This document shows positions 1 through 13,700 of a DNA stretch of 64,000 bases, in pieces. Location of the stretch: assembly GCF_012273895.1 (NCBI RefSeq), contig NC_052121.1, positions 1,984,001 to 2,048,000 on the forward strand, read 5' to 3'. Source of the stretch: Zerene cesonia. Lineage: Eukaryota; Arthropoda; Insecta; Lepidoptera; Pieridae. The notes under the pieces are model-generated. The model was not told where the DNA came from. It searched no databases and saw only the letters and a list, made by a program, of their open reading frames with translations. A program made the translations under genes and the position numbers. Numbering within the stretch: position 1 is the stretch's first letter; each line of letters begins with the position of its first letter.

Positions 1-109
1 TTACCTTACCTCGGTCGACTTTTCATCGCGACTGAATAATGTGCATTGTGAATACTGTATCATCAGTTGCTTTATACAACTAAATTTTAAATTTTTAAAG
101 AAACTATGT

Positions 110-375
110 TAAACAACCAGTCAAATGCGAGTCAAACTCTCGATCAAATAGTTCCAATAAGGAACTGTTAAAGGTATAATTAGCTAAAGACCAACTGCAA
201 AGAATTGGTCACCCATCCAATTTACGACCATGCCAACCGATGCTTAGTCTCGTTTTTTTTTTGTTATAGTGGCATAAGAACTGTGTCAACTCTTGAAAAT
301 TTCAAATGTCTATCACCGTACTTGAGATATAGTTAGGGGACAGACGGGTGGTTGAACAAACGAAAAATTAAAATA
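110..375 (+). repeat. Lepidopteran interspersed repeat (GTGCGAGTC...GACAGACGG type)
   Basis: The order of landmarks (a gcgagtc start, a ttgttatagtggca core, aaaatttcaaatgtctatc, then gagata and ggggacagacgg) matches a second copy at about 59785-60045 (gtgcgagtc, gttatagcggcaa, aaaatttcaactgtcta, gagatacgg, gacagacata). The copies are diverged but collinear. This type of repeat is common in moth and butterfly genomes. Confidence 0.6.
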
Positions 376-695
376 TAAATCCTGTGTGCGTTTTGGATCA
401 ATAAAAGTCTTAGTATTTCTTAATTGTAGCTAATTAATGATATAAAAATAAAATAATTAAATCGTTATTAAATAATAACCACGACATTACAACAACGTGA
501 AGGCCAAGGTACTATAAAAGTGTAACACAAAAAAATAGAACAATTGGAAGTACACGCGACATGACTGAATTAAATCTGATATTTTTTTAACATGTACATA
601 ATTATTGAGAAAATTTAAAATGCATTTGGTATCGATGTCAAATGTTTGTTATGTATCGGATTTCTTTAGCGTATTAGATTAGGAAATATAGTATA

Positions 696-1695
696 NNNNN
701 NNNNNNNNNNNNNNNNNNNNNNNNNNNNNNNNNNNNNNNNNNNNNNNNNNNNNNNNNNNNNNNNNNNNNNNNNNNNNNNNNNNNNNNNNNNNNNNNNNNN
801 NNNNNNNNNNNNNNNNNNNNNNNNNNNNNNNNNNNNNNNNNNNNNNNNNNNNNNNNNNNNNNNNNNNNNNNNNNNNNNNNNNNNNNNNNNNNNNNNNNNN
901 NNNNNNNNNNNNNNNNNNNNNNNNNNNNNNNNNNNNNNNNNNNNNNNNNNNNNNNNNNNNNNNNNNNNNNNNNNNNNNNNNNNNNNNNNNNNNNNNNNNN
1001 NNNNNNNNNNNNNNNNNNNNNNNNNNNNNNNNNNNNNNNNNNNNNNNNNNNNNNNNNNNNNNNNNNNNNNNNNNNNNNNNNNNNNNNNNNNNNNNNNNNN
1101 NNNNNNNNNNNNNNNNNNNNNNNNNNNNNNNNNNNNNNNNNNNNNNNNNNNNNNNNNNNNNNNNNNNNNNNNNNNNNNNNNNNNNNNNNNNNNNNNNNNN
1201 NNNNNNNNNNNNNNNNNNNNNNNNNNNNNNNNNNNNNNNNNNNNNNNNNNNNNNNNNNNNNNNNNNNNNNNNNNNNNNNNNNNNNNNNNNNNNNNNNNNN
1301 NNNNNNNNNNNNNNNNNNNNNNNNNNNNNNNNNNNNNNNNNNNNNNNNNNNNNNNNNNNNNNNNNNNNNNNNNNNNNNNNNNNNNNNNNNNNNNNNNNNN
1401 NNNNNNNNNNNNNNNNNNNNNNNNNNNNNNNNNNNNNNNNNNNNNNNNNNNNNNNNNNNNNNNNNNNNNNNNNNNNNNNNNNNNNNNNNNNNNNNNNNNN
1501 NNNNNNNNNNNNNNNNNNNNNNNNNNNNNNNNNNNNNNNNNNNNNNNNNNNNNNNNNNNNNNNNNNNNNNNNNNNNNNNNNNNNNNNNNNNNNNNNNNNN
1601 NNNNNNNNNNNNNNNNNNNNNNNNNNNNNNNNNNNNNNNNNNNNNNNNNNNNNNNNNNNNNNNNNNNNNNNNNNNNNNNNNNNNNNNNNNNNNNN
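696..1695. other. Assembly gap, 1000 Ns
   Basis: Exactly 1000 Ns, the same size as five other gaps here, so the true length is unknown. It may hide 5' exons of the SRRM gene. Confidence 0.95.
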
Positions 1696-2054
1696 AGTAA
1701 AACGATTTTATACATGTTATAATCTCACGTCTATATATAATTGGATTAATGAATTAGTGTTGCTACTAAATACCAAAGTACCTTAAGCTAATTTAATAAT
1801 GATAATTAATAAAAACAATATTTTTAATGTTATTTATATAAATTTTTTGTTTGTTTGATGGAGGCTAATCTCCGATTTTTATGACATCGAATAAATATAA
1901 GAACTCTTATCTTTCACAGGTTATTTTGACTATAGGTAAATAATTCAGTTTATTATCAAAAAATAATTGCGAACGAAATTACGAGCCCAAGTTTTCACTA
2001 GAAATGACATGACATCTCAAACGATTCTCTCTCGTGTTCCATTATAGTACTCTT

Positions 2055-2250
2055 TCTCTCTCTGTTCAGCCTTCATGCATCCACTGTTGGACGTAGGCCT
2101 CTCCAATGGCACGCCATATTTTTTACGCCCCGATTGTTAGTTACTTGCCGCAAATTTTTGCCTGCTACCTTGCGTCATCACTCCAAAGAAGTCATAGGGC
2201 ACCCTACACTACTGGACTCTGTAGAGTACTCAGGCTTACAAAAAAGCTGT
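2055..2250 (+). repeat. Interspersed repeat fragment
   Basis: The phrase catccactgttggacgtagg followed by cctctccaatggcacgcca is a well-known lepidopteran repeat signature. I recognise it by eye and have not aligned it; there is no second clear copy in the window. Confidence 0.45.
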
Positions 2251-4461
2251 ATTCACCTATCATTATACTATAGAAGAGGTACATCTCAAATGCATTAGGA
2301 TTTGCGAATGTGAACTGAAAAAGAGTTGTTGGGTTTATGTAACCTGGCTAGACGATTTAAATTTTATTACCATAGCTTGCTAGGTTTATGGATCGAATAT
2401 ACAATACAGCACGCTTATTTCTCTAGCCTGGAATTACATATTCAGGCATTTATGCAGTTGTTGTCTGGTATTTAAAAATAAGTAAAGGAATGCCTTAACG
2501 TCCAAACCACTGAATCGATTTGGATGAAATTTGATACAGAGATAGTTTGAGTCCCGAGGAAGGACAGAGGATAGTTTTAAAATTAAATTTAATGAAAACA
2601 ATAAAGGTTGACGAATGACGTTGTTCAGGGACAATTATTGTTTTATTTTGAAGCATTTATTTATTTACAAACGTATTTTCAACCTAAATGAACCCTGTAT
2701 TTAGACAATGGCACAAATGTGTCGGTTAAGCGATTTAAAATTTTCAAAAATCCTTTTTTAAATCATTCCTATTTCTTTATAAAAAATTCGATTATTCTGT
2801 TTATTCTGTTTCTGTCCTCTCTGTTCTAAAGCACAAAAGAAAAAAACAAGCTTCAACGAAGTAACAAAAAAAAAAATAACAACAACAAAGATTCACATTT
2901 CTGTCAAATCAAACATGTGCCTTTCGTATCGATCGTCGTATCCCATTCGTATCCCCATCCCCTTGTTAAGGGAGGCAGGGCCCAGCACAGCTACGGTACG
3001 GTCCCCTTTGATACGCTTACGTCATGATTCGCTGTGGGGTTCATAAATTACTGGCTTGATTATCATTATGTTATGTCGTAAATTTTGTGCATTTGTACAT
3101 TCTTCTATTACTTAGCGTGTATTTTGTATTACACACTTTCCAGAATTTTCTCAATTGCGTATGTTATTTTTTTCATCTAGCTGTTATGGTAGAAACGTAT
3201 TTCTGAGTACGACAGATTACCAATCCATGTCGACTTATATTTATATTTACCATACGAACATTGAAACGCTCGTAAACAATTCGTTGCGAGCAATGTATCG
3301 ATGCCAACAAGCAACGTGATATGAACTATAGCCGTTATATTATGATAATTTAATATCCACATATAAACTTCGCCGCTATCGCGCGATTGAGCTTTTAATG
3401 TGGCAAGAGAAATGTCCATTATAATTAATAGATTTGGCCGATGGTGGCGTCTGCCAGAACACTCTGCCCTCGCTCTGTTGTGATTCGCTAAAGATAGAGC
3501 CACGAACACGCTGTGCAGTAACACAGCGCTACTTTTTGGCAACTGCGCGTATCAATCGCGATTCCGAAATTATTTGAAATGTTTATCTTGGATACAAAGA
3601 GCTGGCGAGAATATTAATATGAGATTCTATCTCGAAGCGTTAGTCTCTTTACGCGTAATTTCCTCACAAAATGAATAAACAACGTCGGCTTTAGAATATA
3701 AATATGTACTAATAAAAGTAATTCTTTTATAATCCACTCCGCTCTCCAACGACTCTGTTGTTCTATTGTAATTCATTTTAAACTGGATTAATTTAACCAG
3801 ATTATTGGAATTATTCGTATATATTGTCGCATATTTTGTCGTTTTTGGGTAAATAAAATTAATCAACTCGTTTATTGAGTAGGCCTCAACTATAAATAAA
3901 CTGTATATATATGCAATTTGAATGCATTAATTGTAGAGTAGGTAAGGTAATGTTAGGTTATGCTAACAGTATGTACGTGTCTACAACCTTCACAAAACAG
4001 CATATTGTATTGTTATTATAATTATTTCTCCATTGGACTTTAAGTCCCGCATTTCTGTGAAAAAGTTAAAAACTAGGGACATGTTTGCAAATAAAGGGAC
4101 CACATTTATACTTCCATTGCTCGTAATATAAATTATGTTGTGAATGTGACGTGTTTCAGTATAATTTATCGCATGTTAGCACACAATATTAGCATTACTG
4201 TGTATTAGCATTTAGCGTCCGTGGCAAGGACTTGAGACGCCTAGAGTAATCAAAGTAGTATTTGATTTGGTTTTCTTTTAAAATAATAAATTCGTAACGT
4301 GTTAATAAAATTCGCGATTTAGACGTCATTTATCCGGTGACGTGCGTGTGTATTACTAATGTGAAATAATATGCAACGTAAAGATATGTTTACAGTAGTC
4401 CTCACGGTTAGGTTAAAAGGCTTAGTAAAAGATTAATGTTTTCGATAAAACGTTTTCTTTT

Positions 4462-4790
4462 TATTGTGGGAGTCGAGCACGCTTCGGCACGAATGGGGCC
4501 AACTCGCACCGGGGAAGTACCACATCCCCACAAAAAACCGGTGTGAAATAGTGGCACGCCACTGTATTTCGTACGGTGAGTGGGGTAGCCGGAGACCCGT
4601 TTTCTTTTCCTCACCCGTCCCAGTCCATTCCTTCTTTCCAGTCGTTAATCCTTTCCGTTTCCCTTACCCCAAAAAAGCGGGCAGCGAATTCATAGAGGCC
4701 TTTGCGAATGCGCTGTTCATGGGCGAATGCGATGTTCATGGGCGGTGGTGATCGCTTACCATCAGGCGAACCACCAGCTCAGTTGAACTC
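4462..4790 (+). mobile_element. SINE- or LINE-tail-like lepidopteran repeat, copy 1
   Basis: GC-rich relative to its surroundings. It runs from GTCGAGCACGCTTCGGCACG to GATCGCTTACCATCAGGCG. The same landmarks occur in the opposite orientation at 39744-40020: cacgcttcggca, gaattgggcc, ttcgt.cggtgagtggg, ctcaccc.tcccagtcc, cgcttaccatcaggcg. Copy 1 contains an internal 19-nt tandem duplication (cgaatgcg.tgttcatggg twice, about 4705-4743). Its open frame of 95 codons is accidental. Confidence 0.75.
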
Positions 4791-5642
4791 AGAACAGCTC
4801 AGTTGCCTGCTATGACATAAAAAATGCGAAATTAATTATTATCGTATGTATGTATCCTTGAATATTGGATTTGAGACATTTTTATTAGCTTCGCCTGTAT
4901 GATTGAATGTAACCGACTTCTTTAGACTCGGTTTTAACCCACTTAACTCGGACAGAATTAATTTAAACTTTGTACACTTACCAAGGATCGATGACAATAC
5001 AATAATTTCATTAGTTTATTTTATTATTATGCGCAATCATAATATGCTGTTAATGTGTATATAGATATTTGATCATACTAAAACAATCCGTAATTTCATC
5101 GAAATTCTGCTCATTCAAAGACCACTCAAACGTGTAATACAAATTATTGCCTTATAAACAAATGTAAATGTGATATACATTCGATAGAAGAGTCGTCTTC
5201 TTAATTAATGAGCCTAAACACTATATAAATAAACTGCAGTAACAACTACAGAACTGTAATAGACATGACATTACAGCGTATTATAATTCTCTTCATACAC
5301 TTGTTCACGTGTGCTCATTTATCGTCAGATTGAGTTCAATTATAATTTAGTCCCTCTTTATATTGTTGTCTTGCAGTCTAAAGTCTAACGAAATCTGAAA
5401 TCAATTGAGAAAATAATCGTTCAACTCTAAAAATGTCTATGGTCCCTAAAAATATCTATGATAAAAATGTGAAGTCCGGGATTATCTATGTCTTTCGCTA
5501 TTTTTGGTTTGAGTTCCGCCTCATGATTTGTTTTTCCTTCTATATAAATTTTTATAAATTGCAATTAATGCTATCAAAAATATATATATAGTACATAGAT
5601 TGAATTGGGTTCTCTAGGGTTTTTCTCGTTATTTATTAAATA

Positions 5643-5893
5643 CTAGCTGTTGCCCGCAGCTTGGACAGACAGACAACTTCGGCGAAATAAGTGTTCATGA
5701 TAAAAACTTTCATTTGCTATTTATTTAAACCCTTAGGCGTAGTTAGAGTTTTATCATTATCCTTTCTTAGCGGGTGCCTACATCAAAGTAGCTAGCTATC
5801 TGCATTCCAAATTTCATCCCGATCGGCCCCGTAGTTTAGGCTCTGCGTTGATTGATCAGTCAATCAGTCACTTTGCGTTTTATATATTAAGAT
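5643..5893 (-). mobile_element. Helitron-like non-autonomous element (diverged)
   Basis: It begins CTAGCTGTTGCCCGCAGCTT and ends ttttatatattaaga, so its 3' end (CTAG) is on the left. Inside is the phrase ccaaatttcatcccgatcgg shared by these families. Confidence 0.55.
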
Positions 5894-6689
5894 TTTCTAT
5901 TGCCTTTGTTTATATTTCTAATATTTTACGATCAATAAAAATTTGTAGGTGATGCGTATCTTGGTTTTTATAAATTTCATAGAAACATGGGAAACAATAA
6001 GCTATAATAAACTCGCCCACGCATTCAAGGAAATTATACTTTGAACTCATAAACAGCAGTTTGTTCAGTAATATAGGCCAGATGATACGTTAATTCCAAG
6101 GTTGGTTTTAACTGTTAACTAGTATTTCCATGGCTTCGTTTGTTTGCTATCGTTACAAATTTTACTGTGAGGTTTCGTTCGCGGTTGAAATGTTATTCCG
6201 TATTTAATCTGTAGAATAAGTACGTATTGAACGTTCCTAATTACAAAATGACCCTTTACAACTGTTCTGCTAAAGTTACATTAAGTACATATAATAATGA
6301 AACGAAATATCAATATGGCATTCTGTCTTTTTACAAGAAAATGAAATACAGATAAGAGAATCATTAGGAAACCAACTGAACTGATTAACGTTATTCTATA
6401 TCATAGCATTTTATGTGCACAGTTCTTAGGCATTTACGAAACACCTTGTACCGTGTAGTTTCAATTAATAGCTGTATAAAATGAATTCGCATCACACTGT
6501 ATAAAAACGACCGCAGCTATGTGAAATTAATTTCTATGATTGAATTGACATTATTTTCTACACGCATTACATTTTTAATTGTCTAATTTGTTACGGATAT
6601 GACGCAGTTGCATCGCGTTCTCATAATCCTGAAAACGTAAAGACGTAATATTCCTGAAATGCCTACGCGAGAAAAGGGTGCATTTTCAT

Positions 6690-7260
6690 CTCATTTTAGA
6701 CAAAAGATTTCCGCTCGGTGGCGCCTCATAATAGGGCTCCCATTAGGCGGCCGGGGAGGGTTTGCGCAGGGTGCGCGCGTCGCCATACATCCTGTTATTT
6801 CCCCAGTAGCGCCGCCGGCCCGATCCCGGCCGCTCATCAAAATGTAGCCGCACGGCCTATGCCTTAAAAAGTCTTCCATTTTAGTTTTAAGCAACCAAGT
6901 CTTCCATTAAATTTAAGTAGGTTAAGATGCATAGGGACCGTGCGTCGCGTCGCGAACATAATAGAGTAGTGTTTGAAAGGCTTTGGCGTGGAACCTTCCA
7001 GGCCGTTCTTGCCCAGCCGCCACGTCGACCGAGAGCCTCGTCCCACGACCCAAACCCTGATATGTCGATAGCACCGGCTCAGGGCCACAGCGCATGCAAC
7101 ATGGCCGATTCGCTCGAGCCAGCGCTCAGGACGATCATCGCGAGTCTAAGGACCAACTGCTGTTGTAGATGCAACTGCGCCTCCGGACGCAATCATGTTA
7201 ACAATTTGCAGGTCTGTCCCTCCAACGAGGAGAGGAAGAACATGCGATCCGTCATAAGGT
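6690..7260. other. GC-rich block in AT-rich DNA, possible promoter or 5' exon
   Basis: About 570 bp with much higher GC than its surroundings and many CG dinucleotides. It is open on the + strand for 128 codons (6927-7313), but the translation has no recognisable motif and strange composition. One sub-stretch reads ATG GCC GAT at 7101 and reaches a possible donor (ATAAG|gtgtgc) at about 7258. It could be an alternative promoter or 5' UTR exon of the SRRM gene, or a fragment of a GC-rich repeat. I cannot decide. Confidence 0.35.
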
Positions 7261-7787
7261 GTGCAATTTATCGATTTGCCGTATCGTTTGTATGTAGGTC
7301 GTGCGATAATTAAATGCAGTAGACGCTAATTGTTTTCTAAAGGATTTTACACACGGCTGCGTCTAACAAAGGTCACTTACACAGCTTTCCGTGTTGCATG
7401 TGTACGCATAATCTTATCGATTCGTTTTACGAATGAAAATTAATTTTCAATTTCCCCGTTTTTAGCGCACTTTGTTGCAAACCAGGTAATTATTTAATGC
7501 TTTTAAGGCATTGACTGTTAACGCCTATTAGATTTATAGACTTTCGAAAAACTGCCAATTTATCTATACAATCGAAAAGTTATTTGCTTTTGTCTTGACT
7601 TTACGTATTCAATCAAAACGGTTCCAACAACCAGGTGACAATCAAACTTAACACTAATGAATATAGATTCGATCTAAATCCATATCCAGTTGTCACTCGA
7701 AGACACACCGGACAGATATCGACAGAACTAATTCCCCTATAACGCCAACAATTTGCTTTATAATCACGTCGCGTTCCAACGTTGCAG

Positions 7788-10700
7788 CGTGCGCGAAACG
7801 CACGCGGTCGCCGAAGCGCAGCAGGAGAAGAACGCGCGGCTGCGCGACGCGTTCGGCATCTCGCCGCGCTTCGTGGAGGGCACCAGCCTCGACCCGGAGC
7901 GGCGCGCGCGGGAGCAGGCGCAGCGGTACCCGCTGGTGAGGACGCCGAGCGCGGAGCGCGAGCGGGACACCCTGCTGGCCAAGAAGAAGAAGAAGAGGAG
8001 GTGGGTGCTGTTGCTGTGTTGCGAATGTAGCCATACTGCGGGACCTTTTTTTTTAAATTTCTCTCTACTCTGTAATCATTCGCATTATATGCCAAGACCC
8101 CCTCCCCCATTCTAGTTTTTGTGCAGTATTGACAAGTATGACATTCAATCACTTTACAACAGAATGTGTAACAAAATAAAATAATTTTGAGTCGAATTTG
8201 AGCTTATGAATACATCGTTTATCATAAAAACTGCTTACTACTACGTAACAAAAACCTAACCCAACCCTTCCCCCCTCACTCCCCTTACTGATTGTAGTAT
8301 TTTGTTATACCTCCCCCCCTCCCCGAAACGGGTTACGTAGCATGTGTGCGTGCCCTATGTTGCCGTTTCAACGCGTTCTAATGGAGATACTACATGAACT
8401 AGTTTTAAACCAACTGTCCCTAGTTAGAACTGAAATAGAATATTCTAGAATGTCTGCGTTACAACTAGTTCCTACTGGGGAAAACGCGGTGTATATTGTA
8501 TATTGCAAATGAAATATGCCGTTTTTTTTTTTTCAATTACAGTACATCACCAGAAACCAAGAAATCGAAAAAGAAAAAGTCAAAGAAGAATAAAAAGGAC
8601 AAGTACGTATCGTTTTATTTTTATTTCTATTTGCATATAAATTTACATAAGTAAATGTGTTTGTTCAGACAGGTGAAACTGCAGTTGACGTTACAGTAAG
8701 TAAATACAAACAATATGTATCTATATATGGTTATATGCGCAGTTTTGTGAACGGTAAATAAATAATATAATTGGTAATTTCAGCGAAAAGAATCTGTTGT
8801 GGAGACTGATACGTAGGTATGGTTGAAAGATACGTTTTGTCAATTTTATAGCTTTTATTCATTTATAAATAAGTTACTCTACTAAAATTATAAAATAGCT
8901 GCGCATGGCGGTTTCACCCGCGTAAGTGTGAATCTCGTAGGAATATCGGGATAGAAAGTTGCCTATATGTTATTCCAGTTGTCCAGCGATCTACGTACCA
9001 AATTTCATTGAAATCGTAGTTTTTGCGTGAAAGAGTAACAAACACACACACACACACACACATCCTTACAAACTTTCGCATTTATAATATTAGTAGGATT
9101 AGTAGGATGTATGAACACATATGAATGTATAGTAAAATTTTTGAATATATTGAATTCATTATTTATTCCTATTCTTAATTAAAAATCTCTTAGAAGTCCT
9201 CGTTATGAATTGAAATAACAACAACTTAAAGGCCGCTTACAGCTACTCATTTCGGGATATTTAAGTGGTATATAATTATAAATATATAATAACCAACCGA
9301 CTATGGATCAATTAATTCCTGTATAACCTTTGGTTCTGAAATAAATTCTATTTTATATATATATACGTCAGAACTACGTTGGTAAATAGCAGTTCCAATA
9401 AATAATGTAGATAGTTAATATCAATGATACCCGCACCTGTGTCTTTGTGTGTTGCCACGCTGTGTTTGTATTTCGTAATTGTTAATTTGGGAAAATTTAT
9501 GTCATTCTGCACTTGTACAAATTAACTTGTTAAATTAAATTTACTTTTAAAATGGACAAATATTGGCCCACAACGTTTTCGAGGCAAATATTAATTTATA
9601 AACTTTTAATGTTATAATTACATTGGCCGAGAAGAAAATTTTTATTCAATAAAAAATGTGAAGCTATGATGTGCAATATTATAAAGCTGAAGAGTTTGTT
9701 TGTTTGTTTGTTTGAATGCACTAATCTGAGGAACTACTGATCCAATTTGAATAATTCTTTCAGTGTTAGATAGTCCATTTATTGAAGAAGGTTATAGGCG
9801 ATATATGTACCACGGGCGAAGCCGGGGCGGACCGGTAGTTTATAATATAACGATTACCCGACCCGAGGTTTTACCTTAAAGCATTATATGTTAAAGTTAT
9901 AGATAAAATGTTTTATTTCGTTAGGCACTTAGAAATTGAAGATTTCATGAAAATTTTAATATTTGCCTCGTTTTGAATTAAAAAGGCCCGTAACTCAAAC
10001 ACAACAGTATCTCTGCACTTGGCTGTCCCTGGTTAAAGAACTAACAACCAGACTATTTACTTATTCAAATAAAGGTGAATTCATAAAAGCCCAAAAAAGT
10101 AAAACGAAAAACATTCCTTCCAGACACGAGTCCAGCAAGAAAAAGAAGAAGCGCTCCAAATCGTCCGACTCGGAATCTTCTAGCAGTTCTGAAGCCAGCG
10201 ACACTGACAGCTCGGACGACGACAGACAGAAGAAAAGGAAAAAGGTGAATATACAAATATATTTCTTGAGCTATACAGATTTGGTGCGTTTTAAAATATA
10301 ACGACTCTTTGGACAGGCCATTTTGAGACTATGTTTTTAAATACAGATAACAGTAGAAATTACGTGTAATATCCATGTTTTGTCTATGCTAAAATTTAAT
10401 ATTTGAAAAAAAAAAGAACGGTGTCTTCAAATGGCCAAAAAATCGTACAGATTTAATGTTGCCATCTAAATTTTATATATATTTTTTTGGGTCTTGAAAC
10501 ACTGGGGATACAACACATATACACTTCGTTTCTTTTATACCTTGAAAGTTTTGTAAACTTAGCAGCGATAGTCTGGATAGATCATGTAGCACTCTGCTTT
10601 CTTTATTTTAATTTGTTTATTTACAAACTATGAAACACCTCAGCCTGATACAATATCTAATTAGCACTTTCTTCTGCATACTATGGGCTTAGATAATACA

Positions 10701-13700
10701 TTTGTTAATGTAAAGAATTCCTACACGACCCTTTCCCATTTATTATTTAGTTACAAACGTGAGGGTCTCGTAGATATCACTCTATTTGTGTTTGCATTAC
10801 AAAAATCCTCCCGAGCTTCTTAACTCAATTGCTAAAAACTTCCCACAAATATACAAGTCTATGCATCGGGGACGATCATTCCATACTTGAATATATTTTG
10901 TCTGCAAATATAATTTTTTATTTTCTTTATTTTGTTTTGTAAATACAAAGAAAATAGACAGTAAAAATTATCTGTTTAACTGTGCATCATTTCATAGGAT
11001 AGCCATCTTTATCTGAAGAAATAACGTATACTGTAAGTATATCACAAAACAATAACACTCAGTAAGAACACAGTTAGGTGATAAACTAAAATATACCCAT
11101 GATTTGCATTGTTATACATTTTTGTGACTAACGTATAATGAGAGATGTAATGGAGATGTAATGGGAGGGAACGGGCGAATGGCGGGCTAATCAGTGTGCA
11201 CAGTCTAATGCATGGTGTTCTCGTAGTTACCGAACATGGTGGTCTTTAGCGAGCCGATGTGTATCGAAAAACGTGCATCGAACACTCAATTTAACTCTAG
11301 AACAGTTTGTTGAACATGAGTGCACGTTTTTGTACCGCACATCATATGTACTATGTCCATTTTTCAAGATGTTAACTAATCCATAACATTCTCCCTTCTC
11401 ATTGTCACAAAACTAATTAAGGATGCTCAACATGTTTAAACGGTATACACTACCACCACCGTTTGTTGATGAAGGTACGTCCCGATGTGTCTTACATTTC
11501 CTTTGAATTTGTGTAATACATGTATTTATGTATTTAATCAATTATATCGTAATGTGCCACTAATTTAGCTGTATGTTGTAAATAAAGAGTACACGCACTA
11601 GTGCCAAAATTCCTTTCATACACTTGTTTTCTCTTTAGTTTTGAATTACAACGAGGATGTTATGGATATTTTTCTTTTAATGCGATAAAAAAAAACAAAG
11701 GAAGAGTTTATTTACTTTAAATGTTATTAATTGCTTTCGTGAGTAGCTTTTAATGTAACTTTCAAAATGTCTGAGTTCAAGCCTTCGATTTATTTATATT
11801 CATAGTGACTGCATGTGTTAACTTTATTTTGTATTGTTTGAAGAAGTTCTTCAGTCCGTTTTTGTGTTTTCAACGATTGAGGGATTTCTTGATTAGTAAA
11901 ATATTTAGTTGCCATAACCACTAGTCTTCTTGTATTGGCACTGGTGTTCAATATTAAATTGTTATGTTCATGTTTTAATGTTAAAATGTTGAATTCCTAA
12001 CAGAAAAAATCAAGCAGTAAACGTCGTGCCAGCAGCGGCCCATCCAGTCGGGACAGGTATTTTAATAAAAATTATTTGAAATTTTTATATCAAAAGTAAC
12101 AATTTTCTTAATGACGCTATCTTTGCAGCTCGCCCGAGAAACAAGTCAAAGAGAAGCAATCGAAACGTGGGGCGGAAACACAAGAAAATGATTCAAGGAA
12201 GAAAGTCCACCATCGGGAAGATCGAAATCATAGATATGATGACTCAAAAGCCTCTAGAGAAGTCAAACGTCGAGACCGAAGCCGCTCATATGAACGACAA
12301 TCTTCACCCGACCAAAGGGACAGAAATGAGCGCCAGTCACCGCAACGCAAACAAAAATCCTATATCACCAAAGTGGATAACCGGAAAAAAATTGACAAAG
12401 ATGATTTCGATTTGGAAAGGCCAGTTGAAAAGAATTCTAAACATGGTCGACAAAGATCGCCCTCGTCTGAATATGAGAGGGGTACGAGGAATCATGATAA
12501 AAAAGATAGACAGAGGAAAGATTCGAGTGAGTCGCCGCCACCTGAAAAGAGACGACGAAGAAGCCCTGAAGATTACAATGACAGAAGAGAAGATACTTAT
12601 TACCCGCGTGATAATAGAAAAAAAGAAACTTATTATCAGATAGATTCTAGGCGCGATAATTACCAAAGGGATTCAAGAAGGGATGACGCCTATCAGAAAG
12701 ATCACAGAAGGGATTACGACAGAAATCGTCGTGAAAGTTCTTATGAAAATAAACGACCGGTAAGGAGGAGTGAATCACCTGCTTATAAAAAAAGGGAAGA
12801 TCATAGAAAAAATGATAGAGGCGATGATTATGATAAGAAAAAATCTGATGTCAACGATAAAAGAAATTACAACGACGATCGCCATGATAACGTTCAAACA
12901 CGCAAAGATAAAGATCATGCAGAATTAAAACGGAAAAGGCGGAGAAGTTCTTCCAAAGAAAAGCGAGAATCTTCCCGTCAACGTTCACCAATAAATAGTA
13001 AAGCTACTAAAAAAGAAGTGCGCAAAGAGCCAGAGAGATATTATAAAAATTCTGCGCCAGAAAGATCACCTTCTGCTGATTCTGACTGGGAGTCACCGCC
13101 AAGACAGAGACCAAGTACAGTGACAAAACCAACAAAGCCTTATATTCGTGAAAGAAGTGAAAGTCCATCCAAGAGTAAAAATAAGCGTAGTGTTTCACGA
13201 GAATATTCAAAAAAAGATTCCTCTCCACAAAGGGATACTGACAAGAAATCTGAAAAATATAAATCCAAATCAGAATCGAAACGTGGCCGCAGTCGGTCCG
13301 TCAGAAAATCTCCATATCCGGAAGAAAACCACAAAGCAAGAGAAAGTCGTAGACGTACACGTACCAGAAGCAAGTCTAAATCAATTTCACCATCAAAGAA
13401 GACGCCAAAGAAACGTAAGAAGAGTGCGACACCGAAAAGAAAGTCCGAAAGACGTAGTTCTTCTCTTAAACCAGATCGCAAAGATGGCCGGCGATCGGAG
13501 GATCTCAAATCTAATCATGATAAAGGTAAAACAGGGAAAGAAGAATCTCAAAAAGAAAGATCCAAGTCTCGCTCGAATCCAAAAAGTCGAAGTTCTTCTA
13601 GTCTCAGCTACTCCCCAGCCCGACGCAGTCCAGAGCGCTATCGTGATATCATAGAAAAGTTACCAGAGAAAGATAAGAGAAAGTACATCAAATCCCCGTC

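Larger units (their letters stand above)
1..7787. other. Upstream or intronic DNA of the SRRM gene, mostly repeats
   Basis: I see no convincing coding exon here. The stretch holds a gap (696-1695), lepidopteran repeat fragments (about 110-375, 2055-2250, 2490-2600, 4462-4790, 5643-5893) and a GC-rich block (6690-7260). The exon beginning at 7788 enters in mid-protein, so the first exons of the SRRM gene must lie in the gap, to the left of the window, or in exons too short for me to recognise. Confidence 0.6.

Noticed and set aside
3177..3542. 121-codon minus-strand open frame
   Set aside because: No domain, no splice context and no conserved motif that I can see.
4464..4751. 95-codon + strand open frame
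   Set aside because: It lies wholly within a repeat that occurs again, diverged and without the frame, at 39744-40020.
6927..7313. 128-codon open frame in the GC-rich block
   Set aside because: No recognisable motif, odd composition, and open frames are expected in GC-rich DNA; kept only as part of the GC block.
8784..8812. Possible 29-nt exon (tttcag ... gtaggt) near the candidate microexon
   Set aside because: Its length would break the frame of the certain exon at 10124, and its translation is not SR-like.
9675..9720. CRISPR-like or tandem array (repeated gtttg units)
   Set aside because: It is the simple (gttt)n tract inside a Helitron-like element; there are no spacers, and the genome is eukaryotic.
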